Shown: in pieces, positions 51,567-59,418 of the stretch
Layout of the letters: each line of letters starts with the position of its first letter
Numbering within the stretch: position 1 is the first letter of the stretch
NCBI GenBank assembly: GCA_003538975.1
Contig: DPQQ01000001.1
Span: 148,731 to 212,730 of the forward strand
DNA: 64,000 bases
Source of the DNA: Clostridiales bacterium
Lineage (GTDB): Bacteria; Bacillota; Clostridia; Christensenellales; Borkfalkiaceae
Reading direction: 5' to 3'
Position numbers and translations under genes: made by a program
Notes under the pieces: generated by a model
The model's database searches: none
Seen by the model: only the letters and a program-made list of their open reading frames with translations
What the model was told of the DNA's origin: nothing

Positions 51567-52181
51567 ATGGATATAAACGAAATCTTGCGATTTTTACAAG
51601 AGCAAATACACAGCGTAATCGTTGCCACCGTCGATGAAAATCATTTGCCCGTAACGTGTGCCGTCGATATCATGGATTATGACGATAAAGGCATTTATAT
51701 CCTCACGGCAAAAGGCAAAAATTTTTATAATCGTTTGAAAACAAGCAAATATCTTTCGCTCACGGGGATGAAAGGTAAAGACACAATGTCGCGCGTAGCA
51801 GTATCGCTTGCGGGCAAAGTTAAGGAAATCGGAACGAGCAAACTGTCGGAATTACTCGAGAAAAACCCTTATATATATGAAATATACCGGACGGAAGAAT
51901 CGCGTATTGCGCTTTCTGTTTTTTGCATATACGAGTTTCACGGAGAATCATTTGACTTATCCAAAAAACCGATAAAACGATTTTCCTTTTCTTTCGGAGC
52001 GAAAACAAAAGAACAAGAATATTACGTATCGGATATATGCAACGGTTGCGGAAAATGCATATCGGTTTGTCCTCAAAAATGTATTGTTATTGCAGAAAAA
52101 GCACATATAAAACAGGAAAACTGCTTGCATTGCGGAAACTGTCTTACGATATGCCCTATCAAAGCGATAAAAAGGAATTAA
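51567..52181 (+). CDS. Flavin split-barrel/ferredoxin fusion protein
   Basis: 204 residues. Residues 1-130 form a PNPOx-like FMN-binding barrel (HSVIVATVDENHLPVTCAVDI, KGIYILTAKGKNFYNRL). Residues 155-204 carry two [4Fe-4S] motifs (CNGCGKCISVCP and CLHCGNCLTICP, with QKC between). Probably a cytoplasmic reductase passing electrons from ferredoxin clusters to flavin. No clear Shine-Dalgarno site before ATG; it lies 59 bases after the SnoaL gene and two bases before the macrodomain gene. Confidence 0.9.
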   Translation: MDINEILRFLQEQIHSVIVATVDENHLPVTCAVDIMDYDDKGIYILTAKGKNFYNRLKTSKYLSLTGMKGKDTMSRVAVSLAGKVKEIGTSKLSELLEKNPYIYEIYRTEESRIALSVFCIYEFHGESFDLSKKPIKRFSFSFGAKTKEQEYYVSDICNGCGKCISVCPQKCIVIAEKAHIKQENCLHCGNCLTICPIKAIKRN

Positions 52182-52183
52182 GT

Positions 52184-52942
52184 ATGGAACAAACGGAAAG
52201 AAGAAAACGTCTGATTAAATATTTGCTTGAAGAAAGAAACGAAACGATAAGTATTCCGAGCGATGAAGGCTCGCAAAAAAGACTGTTGCGCGCTTTATTA
52301 AACGTGCGCCCGCCTATGCCGGTTTCTGCGGAATTTCTATCATTGCAAGACGAATATCTGACAGAAAGAAAATACGAACGCGGAATAGCGGACGTTAAAA
52401 ATTTGGTATATTCCGACGGTATTTCGCTGCTTAAAGGAGATATTACGACGCTGAACGCGGACGTTATAGTCAACGCCGCAAACTCTGCTATGCTCGGTTG
52501 TTTTTGTCCAAACCATAACTGTATCGACAACGCAATTCACACTTTTGCGGGCGTACAGGTTAGGCTCGATTGTAACGATATTATGAAAGGAACCGAAGCC
52601 GAAAACGGCGAAGTTATCGTTACAAAAGCCTACAATTTGCCGAGCAGATTTATATTTCATACCGTCGGTCCGATAGTATATGGGCGCGTAACGAAAGAAA
52701 ACGAAGCAGATTTGGCAAAATGCTATCTAAACTGCCTTGCAAAAGCCGACGAGATGAAGCTGAAAAGCATTGCGTTTTGCTGCATTTCGACAGGCGTTTT
52801 CGGCTACCCGAAAAAGGAAGCCGCAACCCTTGCCGTACGGACGGTAAAAGAGTATTTAAGCGAAAATAAAAGCGGCTTAAAGGTAATATTTAACGTATTT
52901 ACGGAAGAGGATTATGAAATTTACAAAAGATTACTCGGATAA
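52184..52942 (+). CDS. Zinc-type macrodomain ADP-ribosylhydrolase (SirTM-linked)
   Basis: 252 residues from ATG 52184, with AAGGA nine bases upstream; a longer open frame to 52037 overlaps the ferredoxin cluster and is rejected. Residues 1-70 are a helical N-terminal part; the macrodomain begins at VYSDGISLLKGDITTLNADVIVNAANS. CFCPNHNCIDNAIH (about 106-119) is the zinc-ligand motif of macrodomains linked to class M sirtuins. STGVFGYPKKEAA is the ADP-ribose loop. It should remove ADP-ribose from the target modified by the sirtuin next door. Confidence 0.92.
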   Translation: MEQTERRKRLIKYLLEERNETISIPSDEGSQKRLLRALLNVRPPMPVSAEFLSLQDEYLTERKYERGIADVKNLVYSDGISLLKGDITTLNADVIVNAANSAMLGCFCPNHNCIDNAIHTFAGVQVRLDCNDIMKGTEAENGEVIVTKAYNLPSRFIFHTVGPIVYGRVTKENEADLAKCYLNCLAKADEMKLKSIAFCCISTGVFGYPKKEAATLAVRTVKEYLSENKSGLKVIFNVFTEEDYEIYKRLLG

Positions 52943-53774
52943 AATTTCCGCTCTCAAATCGGCGATAGAAGCAAGCGATGCCGTTGTTATAGGCGCAGGC
53001 GCAGGACTTTCGACCGCGGCGGGTTTTACTTACTCCGGCGAACGCTTCCACGAAAATTTTCACGATTTCGAGGCAAAATACAACTTTCACGATATGTATT
53101 CGGGCGGGTTTTATCATTACGATACTCCCGAAGAATTTTGGGCGTACTGGTCGAGATATATTTTTATAAATCGATATTCAGATCCGCCGAAACCCGTTTA
53201 TAACGAACTTTTTGAACTCGTAAAAGACAAAAATTACTTCGTTATCACGACGAACGTGGATCATTGTTTTCAGAAAGCGGGATTCGATAAACAAAGGCTG
53301 TTTTACACACAAGGCGATTACGGGCTTTTTCAATGCAGTGTTCCTTGTCACAACAAAACTTATGACAACGAGGAAATCGTTCGTAAAATGGTAAAAAATC
53401 AACGCGATATGAAAATCCCGTCCGAACTCTTGCCGAAATGTCCCGTTTGCGGAAAGCCTATGACAATGAACTTGCGTTCCGACAACAAATTCGTCGAAGA
53501 CGACGGCTGGCGCGCCGCATGCAAGCGATACGAAGACTTTATACGGAAAAACAAAAATAAAAGAATTCTTTTTCTGGAACTCGGCGTAGGCTTCAACACT
53601 CCCGCCATCATAAAATTCCCGTTTATGAGAATGACGTATATGAATCGAAAAGCCGTTTATGCATGTGTGAACTCCGGCGAAGCGTTTTCGCCCGAAGAAA
53701 TAAAAGACCGCTCCGTTATTATAAACGAAGATATTTTTAAAGCTTTATCCGACATTAAATCAGCCGAAGAATAA
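52914..53774 (+). CDS. Class M sirtuin (SirTM), predicted protein ADP-ribosyltransferase
   Basis: 286 residues. NAD-binding GAGAGLSTAAG at 27-37, TTNVDHCFQKAG at 112-123, and a zinc site C141/C145/C176/C179. The catalytic His of deacetylating sirtuins is replaced: the segment reads TQGDYG (132-137). This fits SirTM enzymes known to ADP-ribosylate lipoylated GcvH-L rather than deacetylate. GAGG lies before ATG and the start overlaps the macrodomain gene by 29 bases. No gcvH-L or lplA2 gene is adjacent, unlike the described operons. Confidence 0.92.
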   Translation: MKFTKDYSDKISALKSAIEASDAVVIGAGAGLSTAAGFTYSGERFHENFHDFEAKYNFHDMYSGGFYHYDTPEEFWAYWSRYIFINRYSDPPKPVYNELFELVKDKNYFVITTNVDHCFQKAGFDKQRLFYTQGDYGLFQCSVPCHNKTYDNEEIVRKMVKNQRDMKIPSELLPKCPVCGKPMTMNLRSDNKFVEDDGWRAACKRYEDFIRKNKNKRILFLELGVGFNTPAIIKFPFMRMTYMNRKAVYACVNSGEAFSPEEIKDRSVIINEDIFKALSDIKSAEE

Positions 53775-53800
53775 TCAGAATTTAATAAAACCAAACGCAA

Positions 53801-53829
53801 AAAAGGACGCATAAAAAGCGTCCTTTTAA
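53801..53829. terminator. Bidirectional terminator after the sirtuin gene
   Basis: AAAAGGACGC (53801-53810) and GCGTCCTTTT (53818-53827) form a 10-bp stem between convergent genes. Confidence 0.92.
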
Positions 53830-53855
53830 TTTTTATCTTACCGTTTCGGTACTGT

Positions 53856-54947
53856 TCAGTCCTTGACTGCGTTAAGAATATACGGTCCCCATATATCGTA
53901 ACCTTTGCGGTTCAGGTGGAGATGATCCGCTATGCAGTAGTCGTCCATGTTTTCGAACGGCTTGCCGTTTTTATCAAGGAACAGTTCGCCCGTTTTAAGG
54001 TAAATAACGTTCGGGTTTTCGGCAGCGATTTTTTTGAATCTGCCGTTAAGCTCGTCTTCCTTTTCCCAATACGAAGTAAACGCCGTGCAGTGAGTGAGCG
54101 AGCAAAGATAAATTTTTGCGTTCTTGTTGTAAGCTAAAATTTTGTTTATTACTCTCTTACATTCCGCTTCGGCAAAATCTACCGACTGACCGCTGTGAAG
54201 ATCGTTGAAGCCGAGATTTATTACGAATTTATCCGCATTGAATTTAAGGACGAGCTTATCCATTCTTTCGTCGTACCAGTCCGAAAATCTCGTTCCTCCG
54301 ACTCCGACGTTTACCGCGGACATATCGCCCTTGTCTTCGTTGAATTCCGAACCGTAAAGAGTGGGATCGACGTCGTTGTGGCTGAGCCACAAATCCATCC
54401 AGCTGTCGCCGAAGAATACGTATTCGTATTTCGGAAAGTTAAGCGCGGTATATTCTTTTATATACTTTTTGAATCTGAATTCGAAAGGTATGAGTTTGAC
54501 TTCCATATCCATCGAAAATCCCGGGAGAAGCTTCGTTTCGTCGAACTTTCCTTCCCACGGGCCGTAAGTCGCCACACCGGTAAAAAACCCGTGCGTGAGC
54601 GCGACGGGCGTGCCGTCCTTACGGGTGAAATAGAAAATTCCGTTGCCGTAGAACCAGTCGGCTTTGGAATGATCGAAGTCGCCTTCGTACATAAGCGTAA
54701 GAGAATCTTCGGGACCGCCGAAAGCAGTTCCGTCGTGATAAGTGGACTCGCCAAAATACTGTATGCCGTGTCCCTGCTTATAAAAAATCTCGCCGTTGTA
54801 TTCCATCTCTCCTATATAAACGGAACCTTCACGATATTTTTCTTCTCCTATACCTTTACAAGGTACGCCTTCTTTCCATTCTCCGTTATCCGGAGTAAAC
54901 CAACGCATTCCTACTTTGTCCAGATCTTCGGTAAATACCTTTTTCAT
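53856..54947 (-). CDS. SGNH/GDSL-type hydrolase with MORN-like N-terminus
   Basis: 363 residues, no signal peptide. Residues 1-115 hold MORN-like repeats (REGSVYIGEMEYNGEIFYKQGHGIQYF is the clearest, spread over two units). The SGNH core follows: catalytic Ser in FFGDSWMDLW, oxyanion Gly in VNVGVGGTRFSDW, Asn in NLGFNDLHSG, and the Asp/His pair in IADHLHLNRKGY. Likely an esterase or deacetylase acting on carbohydrate acetyl groups or lipids. The upstream 54948-55160 stretch holds no other gene. Confidence 0.85.
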   Translation of the reverse strand: MKKVFTEDLDKVGMRWFTPDNGEWKEGVPCKGIGEEKYREGSVYIGEMEYNGEIFYKQGHGIQYFGESTYHDGTAFGGPEDSLTLMYEGDFDHSKADWFYGNGIFYFTRKDGTPVALTHGFFTGVATYGPWEGKFDETKLLPGFSMDMEVKLIPFEFRFKKYIKEYTALNFPKYEYVFFGDSWMDLWLSHNDVDPTLYGSEFNEDKGDMSAVNVGVGGTRFSDWYDERMDKLVLKFNADKFVINLGFNDLHSGQSVDFAEAECKRVINKILAYNKNAKIYLCSLTHCTAFTSYWEKEDELNGRFKKIAAENPNVIYLKTGELFLDKNGKPFENMDDYCIADHLHLNRKGYDIWGPYILNAVKD

Positions 54948-55168
54948 AATGAATTCCTTTATTATTTATTGTTTTTTAATAGCTTTTAAGCGAAAATTAT
55001 TCGCTTTTGCAAAACTATCATTATTATATCACCGCTTTTTTACAAATTCAAGATAAATATTAAAATCATTATAATTTTACCGAAATTATTTTTAAGGTTA
55101 AAATCCGCCGCCGTAAAAACCGAGATTTTTCTTCCGGTAGGTTGAAAAACGCATAAATACGGCAATAA
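54948..55168. other. Intergenic region upstream of the SGNH gene
   Basis: AT-rich sequence that must contain the SGNH gene promoter; no clear -35/-10 pair or repeat was found. Confidence 0.4.
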
Positions 55169-55204
55169 AAAAGGCTTGCGGGACGTTATTTCCGTAAGCC
55201 TTTT
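55163..55204 (-). terminator. Terminator downstream of rny
   Basis: AAAAGGCTTGCGG and CCGTAAGCCTTTT pair over 13 bp with one G-U, and a T-rich run follows on the minus strand. It is about 77 bases past the rny stop. Confidence 0.88.
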
Positions 55205-55280
55205 GTTTTTGATTTTGTTATTTAGGGGTTCCGATTTTGCCGTTTTCGGATCTTAATCCTGTTATTCCGATTTTAAGCCG

Positions 55281-56885
55281 TTATTTCGCAAATTCGGTAG
55301 CTCTCGTTTCCCTTATTACGTTGACCTTGATCTGTCCGGGATATTCGAGTTCTTCTTCGATCTTTTTAGCGATATCCTTAGCTAAGAATAACGTTTCGCT
55401 GTCCGAAATCTGATCGGGTTTTACGATAACGCGGATTTCTCTGCCCGCCTGAATAGCGTAGCAGTTGTCTACTCCCTTGAATTCTCCTACGAGTTCTTCG
55501 AGCTTCTGCAGACGTTTTACGTAATTCGTAGTCGTTTCGCGTCTTGCTCCGGGACGAGCGCCGGAAATCGAGTCCGCCGCCTGAATAAGAATAGCTTCGA
55601 TAGATTTGGGTTCCACGTCGCCGTGGTGAGCGGCTATCGCGTTTACTATAAGCGGATTTTCTTTATACTTTTTAGCTATATCCGCGCCGATCTGCATGTG
55701 CGTGCCTTCGACTTCGAAGTCTACTGCCTTGCCTAAGTCGTGTAAAAGTCCCGCGCGCTTAGCCATATTTACGTCAACGCCGAGTTCTGCGGCCATAACG
55801 CCTGCTAAATGGGATACTTCGATAGAGTGTTTCAGGACGTTCTGACCATAGCTCGTTCTGAATTTAAGTCTGCCGAGAGTCTTTACTATTTCGGGATGAA
55901 GTCCGAAGATACCGCATTCGAACATAGCGGCTTCGCCGGCTTCTTTTATCTGTTGATCGATTTCTTTTTTAACTTTTTCGACCGTTTCTTCTATTCTCGC
56001 GGGATGAATTCTTCCGTCCTGAATAAGCTTTTCGAGAGCGACTCTTGCAACTTCTCTTCTTACCGGATCGAAGCCCGAAACGATAACCACTTCGGGAGTA
56101 TCGTCGATGATGAGTTCGATGCCCGTAGCCTGTTCGAGAGTTCTGATGTTTCTGCCTTCTCTGCCGATGATACGAGCCTTCATATCGTCGTTCGGAAGAG
56201 GTACAACCGAAACCGTGGTTTCGGAAGCCTGTTCGGTGGAACACTTCTGAATAGCGAGACCTATTATTTCTTTAGCCTTTTTATCGGCTTCTTCTTTAGC
56301 TTCCGCTTCGATGTTTCTGACAAGAACGGCTGCGTCCTTTCTTGCGTCTTCCTTAATGGCTTCGACGAGTTCGGCTTTTGCTTCTTCTCTCGTCATTCTG
56401 GAAATCTTTTCGAACTGTAAAAGCATATTTTCATGCTGCTTCGAAACGTCGTCGAGCTTCAAAGCTATCTGCTTTTCTTTTTCCTTAAGACTTTCCTGCA
56501 CGGAAGAAAGTTCTTCGTTCTTTCTGTCGAGAGCGTCTTCCTTTTGCTGAACTCTGTTCTCCGCGCGAGCTATGTCCGCGCGTTTTTCTTTACATTCGCG
56601 TTCGAATTCGTTGCGAAGTTTAAGTTCCTGTTCTTTTGATTCCAATATGGCTTCTTTTTTGATAACCTTGCTCTGCGCATTCGCTTCGTCGATTATTTTT
56701 TGCGCCTGCTCTTTTGCAGTGCCGAGACTTTTAATCTCTTCATCGCGTTTCTTTTTAAAAGAAAGCAGTCTTAAGCCGAAAAATACGGCCGCGCCTGCCG
56801 CAATCACAGTTAAAACTATAAATGCGATTGTTAAACCTGAAATTGTATCGGATAAGAACAGGGAGCCGTAACTGATGTTTTGCAT
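55281..56885 (-). CDS. rny: Ribonuclease Y
   Basis: 534 residues. One N-terminal membrane helix (about 15-40), a long coiled coil (50-210), a KH domain (KARIIGREGRNIRTLEQATG), and an HD domain (HSIEVSHLAGVMAAELG, LLHDLGKA) holding the metal site, then a C-terminal part ending VRETRATEFAK. Endonuclease that starts mRNA decay at the membrane. GGAGG precedes ATG; a small GGCGC/GCGCC hairpin stands just upstream of it. Confidence 0.97.
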   Translation of the reverse strand: MQNISYGSLFLSDTISGLTIAFIVLTVIAAGAAVFFGLRLLSFKKKRDEEIKSLGTAKEQAQKIIDEANAQSKVIKKEAILESKEQELKLRNEFERECKEKRADIARAENRVQQKEDALDRKNEELSSVQESLKEKEKQIALKLDDVSKQHENMLLQFEKISRMTREEAKAELVEAIKEDARKDAAVLVRNIEAEAKEEADKKAKEIIGLAIQKCSTEQASETTVSVVPLPNDDMKARIIGREGRNIRTLEQATGIELIIDDTPEVVIVSGFDPVRREVARVALEKLIQDGRIHPARIEETVEKVKKEIDQQIKEAGEAAMFECGIFGLHPEIVKTLGRLKFRTSYGQNVLKHSIEVSHLAGVMAAELGVDVNMAKRAGLLHDLGKAVDFEVEGTHMQIGADIAKKYKENPLIVNAIAAHHGDVEPKSIEAILIQAADSISGARPGARRETTTNYVKRLQKLEELVGEFKGVDNCYAIQAGREIRVIVKPDQISDSETLFLAKDIAKKIEEELEYPGQIKVNVIRETRATEFAK

Positions 56886-57060
56886 TTTGTTGCCTCCTGT
56901 TTCGGCGCGTAAGCGCCCCGTTTTACGGATATGATTAAAAGCTTGTTTGCGCCCGATTAAAATTCTGCCTGGAACGGCTTTTATATTTTAATTTTACCCT
57001 TCCGTCGTTATTATTAACGAAAAAAGCACAAATTCCGCTTTTTTAAACATTCCGTAAAAT

Positions 57061-57089
57061 ATTATACATCAACTAAATGTAAAAGTCAA
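57061..57089 (-). promoter_or_regulatory. Promoter of rny
   Basis: Minus-strand TTGACT (57084-57089), 17 bases, TATAAT (57061-57066). The leader is about 170 bases and contains an A/T-rich hairpin AAAAAAGC/GCTTTTTT near 57020-57045. Confidence 0.78.
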
Positions 57090-57095
57090 TATCTA

Positions 57096-57222
57096 TTAAA
57101 ACTTTTTATTTATATATTATAATATATGTATAGTAAAGAAGTCTATAAAAAGGCGACGCCATAAAGCTTTATGTGACGAAGAGATTACGAACCACAAAAA
57201 ACGACGGTCCCCCGTCGTTTTT
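57096..57222 (+). ncRNA. Candidate short RNA between rny and the IS relic
   Basis: A weak TTAAAA (57096-57101) and TATAAT (57118-57123) are followed by GGCGACGCC, the perfect 14-base palindrome CATAAAGCTTTATG (57160-57173) and a terminator-like stem ACGACGG/CCGTCGT (57201-57218) with a T-run. That would make a transcript of about 90 nt without an ORF. The terminator may alternatively be the old recA terminator, displaced by the IS insertion. Confidence 0.35.
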
Positions 57223-57361
57223 ATTGTATATAGAAAACCCCGCGATATTCGCGGGGTTCAAAGAAGGCAACGCCTATGATTCTTGAAAAATAAAACTCCT
57301 TTTGATAAAATAAAATTGAGGTCTGCAACTCAATAAAAAATCAAAAGGAGGACATTCAAGT

Positions 57362-57560
57362 GTGAATGACACACAAAGTTTAACATATTTAAATTAGAAT
57401 TGCAAATACATTGTAAATACAGAGAAAAAACATAGAAGAAACAAGAATATATAAAAAGGCAATCAGATGAAGATAAACAGGAAGAACGGTTTAAGAAAAA
57501 TGCAGGTGACAGACGTTATAATACCCTTGCTCAAGGGTGGCTGGTATCATAGGGTTTCAC
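57362..57560 (+). pseudogene. Remnant of IS200-type transposase tnpA
   Basis: From GTG 57362 the frame reads VNDTQSLTYLN, then a stop (TAG at 57395-57397) where the family has Trp, then NCKYIVNTEKKHRR before similarity fades. IS200 transposases begin MNDTQSLTHTKWNCKYHIVF. The rest, including the HUH and catalytic Tyr motifs, is missing; about 350-400 bp must have been lost. Confidence 0.8.
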
Positions 57561-57574
57561 CCGTTAAAGAAAAA

Positions 57575-57593
57575 CCCCACGTTTTACGTGGGG
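57575..57593 (-). terminator. IS right-end hairpin acting as recA terminator
   Basis: 8-bp GC-rich stem with a three-base loop, 17 bases after the recA stop; on the minus strand it is followed by TTTTTCTTT. Confidence 0.7.
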
Positions 57594-57609
57594 ATATTTA
57601 TTTTCCGGA

Positions 57610-58620
57610 TTATTCTGCCGATTCTTCTTTATGCGGTTTTATCTTTTCCATGATCTTAGCTTTTATTTCTTCCGCAACGTCCTTGTTCTGTGCGAGATAG
57701 TCTTTCGCTCTGTCTCTGCCGTTGGCAATCTTTTCGCCGTTGTACGCAAACCAGGCACCGCTCTTTTCGAGAACGCCGGTTTCTACGCCCATATCGAGAA
57801 TACAGCCTTCGTTAGAGATTCCTTTGCCGTAAATCATATCGAATTCCGCCGTCTTGAACGGGGGCGAAAGTTTGTTCTTTACAACCTTGACCTTCGTTCT
57901 GTTTCCGATCTGACCGGACGCGTCCTTTATTACGTCGCCCTTTCTTACGTCGAGTCTTACGCTCGAATAGAATTTAAGAGCTTTGCCGCCCGGCGTAGTT
58001 TCGGGGTTGCCGAACATGATGCCTACCTTTTCGCGCAACTGATTGATAAAGATAACGCAGGTCTTGGATTTATTGGTTATGCCCGTGAGTTTACGGAGAG
58101 CCTGCGACATGAGTCTCGCCTGTAAGCCTACGTGCTGATCGCCCATTTCGCCGTCGATTTCCGCCTTGGGAGTGAGCGCCGCTACCGAGTCGATTACTAT
58201 TAAGTCTATCGCGCCCGATCTTACGAGCTGATCGGTTATTTCGAGAGCCTGTTCTCCTGTATCCGGCTGCGAAACGTAAAGATCGTCGAGATTTACCCCG
58301 AGATTTTTAGCGTAAACGGGATCGAGAGCGTGTTCCGCGTCGATAAAAGCCGTAATTCCGCCGAGCTTCTGCGCTTCCGCAATCGCATGGAGAGCGACCG
58401 TCGTTTTACCGGAAGATTCCGGTCCGTAGATTTCGATTATTCTTCCGCGCGGGAAGCCGCCTACGCCCAAAGCCATATCGAGAGTAAGACATCCCGTAGG
58501 GATAACTTCGATATTGGTGTCGGCGGATTCATCGCCGAGACGCATTATCGAACCTTTGCCGTACTGCTTTTCAATCTGCCCGAGTACGCTTTCGAGCGCC
58601 TTAGATTTCTGTTCGTCCAT
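57610..58620 (-). CDS. recA: Recombinase A
   Basis: 336 residues. Strand-exchange ATPase. Walker A GPESSGKTT, MAW-type motif, Walker B LIVIDSVAALTP, loop L2 region and INQLREKVGIMFGNPETTPGG are intact; the C-terminal domain ends in a short KPHKEESAE tail. AAGGA lies before ATG. No LexA-type box was recognised in the 168 bases upstream; pgsA is the preceding gene and cinA, often found between them, is absent. Confidence 0.98.
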   Translation of the reverse strand: MDEQKSKALESVLGQIEKQYGKGSIMRLGDESADTNIEVIPTGCLTLDMALGVGGFPRGRIIEIYGPESSGKTTVALHAIAEAQKLGGITAFIDAEHALDPVYAKNLGVNLDDLYVSQPDTGEQALEITDQLVRSGAIDLIVIDSVAALTPKAEIDGEMGDQHVGLQARLMSQALRKLTGITNKSKTCVIFINQLREKVGIMFGNPETTPGGKALKFYSSVRLDVRKGDVIKDASGQIGNRTKVKVVKNKLSPPFKTAEFDMIYGKGISNEGCILDMGVETGVLEKSGAWFAYNGEKIANGRDRAKDYLAQNKDVAEEIKAKIMEKIKPHKEESAE

Positions 58621-58788
58621 TTTCTTAATTCCTTATGTTTATTTTAGAAGCTTTCGCCCCTTAAGACCTTGCGGTCAAAATTCTCTTCTTTATTTGCCTT
58701 TTTACGGCTTTACTTTTGTTTTACGGTATCGTTTCGACGCTATTTTAGTGCATATTCCGCATAACAGGTTCGCCGAAACCGTACCTTT

Positions 58789-59385
58789 TTACGCTTTGTC
58801 TTTAAGTACGTCGGGGTTCTTTAATATATAGTTAACGCCCGATATTACGGTTAAAAGCGTAGCTATTGCGAATAATACGTATCCTATAACCAGAACAACT
58901 TCGCCGAGTCTTCCGTCGAGATCGGTTCCGACAAGCAAGAACGCCAGCGCAAAATCGGTTACGAAAGTTTTAGCTTTTCCCCATATATCCGCAGCCAGAA
59001 CGACCTGATTTTTAGCTGCGATCATTCTGAAACCGCTTATGATGAGTTCTCTCATAACGATGACGGAAGCGCAGCACGCGTAAGCTATCGTGGGATCGAA
59101 ACCTAACGCTTCTTTGCCGGCTATCGCCGAAGTAAGGTAAATTATAAGAGCGGTCGAAACGAGAGCCTTGTCCGCGATGGGATCCAAAAATTTACCGAAG
59201 TTGGTTACCAGGTTATATTTTCTCGCAATTTTTCCGTCCAGAAAGTCGGTGAACGCAGCCAGAGCGAAAACACCCGCCGCGATAACGTGATTGTACGGTA
59301 TCATATCGAGAAAATAAAACGCCATGAATACGGGTATCAGAATCATTCTGAGTATCGTAAGCTTGTTGGGTAAGTTCATTTTCAT
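58789..59385 (-). CDS. pgsA: CDP-diacylglycerol--glycerol-3-phosphate 3-phosphatidyltransferase
   Basis: 198 residues, about five membrane segments. The CDP-alcohol phosphotransferase motif D-G-x2-A-R-x8-G-x3-D-x3-D is complete: DGKIARKYNLVTNFGKFLDPIAD. Makes phosphatidylglycerol phosphate, the first committed step to PG and cardiolipin. It starts 33 bases after rimO and is probably in one operon with ftsK and rimO. Confidence 0.95.
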   Translation of the reverse strand: MKMNLPNKLTILRMILIPVFMAFYFLDMIPYNHVIAAGVFALAAFTDFLDGKIARKYNLVTNFGKFLDPIADKALVSTALIIYLTSAIAGKEALGFDPTIAYACCASVIVMRELIISGFRMIAAKNQVVLAADIWGKAKTFVTDFALAFLLVGTDLDGRLGEVVLVIGYVLFAIATLLTVISGVNYILKNPDVLKDKA

Positions 59386-59418
59386 ATAAAAGTCTCCTTG
59401 AAAAATCTGCTTTATGTC

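Larger units (their letters stand above)
57236..57593 (+). mobile_element. Degenerate IS200/IS605-type element
   Basis: About 360 bp bounded by end hairpins: a 10-bp stem AACCCCGCGA/TCGCGGGGTT (57236-57258) on the left and CCCCACGT/ACGTGGGG (57575-57593) on the right. Inside, a stem CTCCTTTTGAT/ATCAAAAGGAG (57296-57306 and 57340-57350) hides the Shine-Dalgarno site of the transposase start, as known for IS200. Most of the transposase gene is gone. It can at best be moved in trans. It lies in the recA-rny gap, opposite to both. Confidence 0.8.

Noticed and set aside
52037..52183. Upstream start for the macrodomain gene
   Set aside because: It would overlap the ferredoxin cluster region of the preceding gene in another frame and adds Cys/Arg-rich nonsense; ATG 52184 has its own ribosome site.
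57236..57593. CRISPR-like or riboswitch explanation for the clustered hairpins after recA
   Set aside because: The stems differ in sequence, there are no repeat-spacer units, and the transposase start plus end palindromes identify an IS200-type relic.
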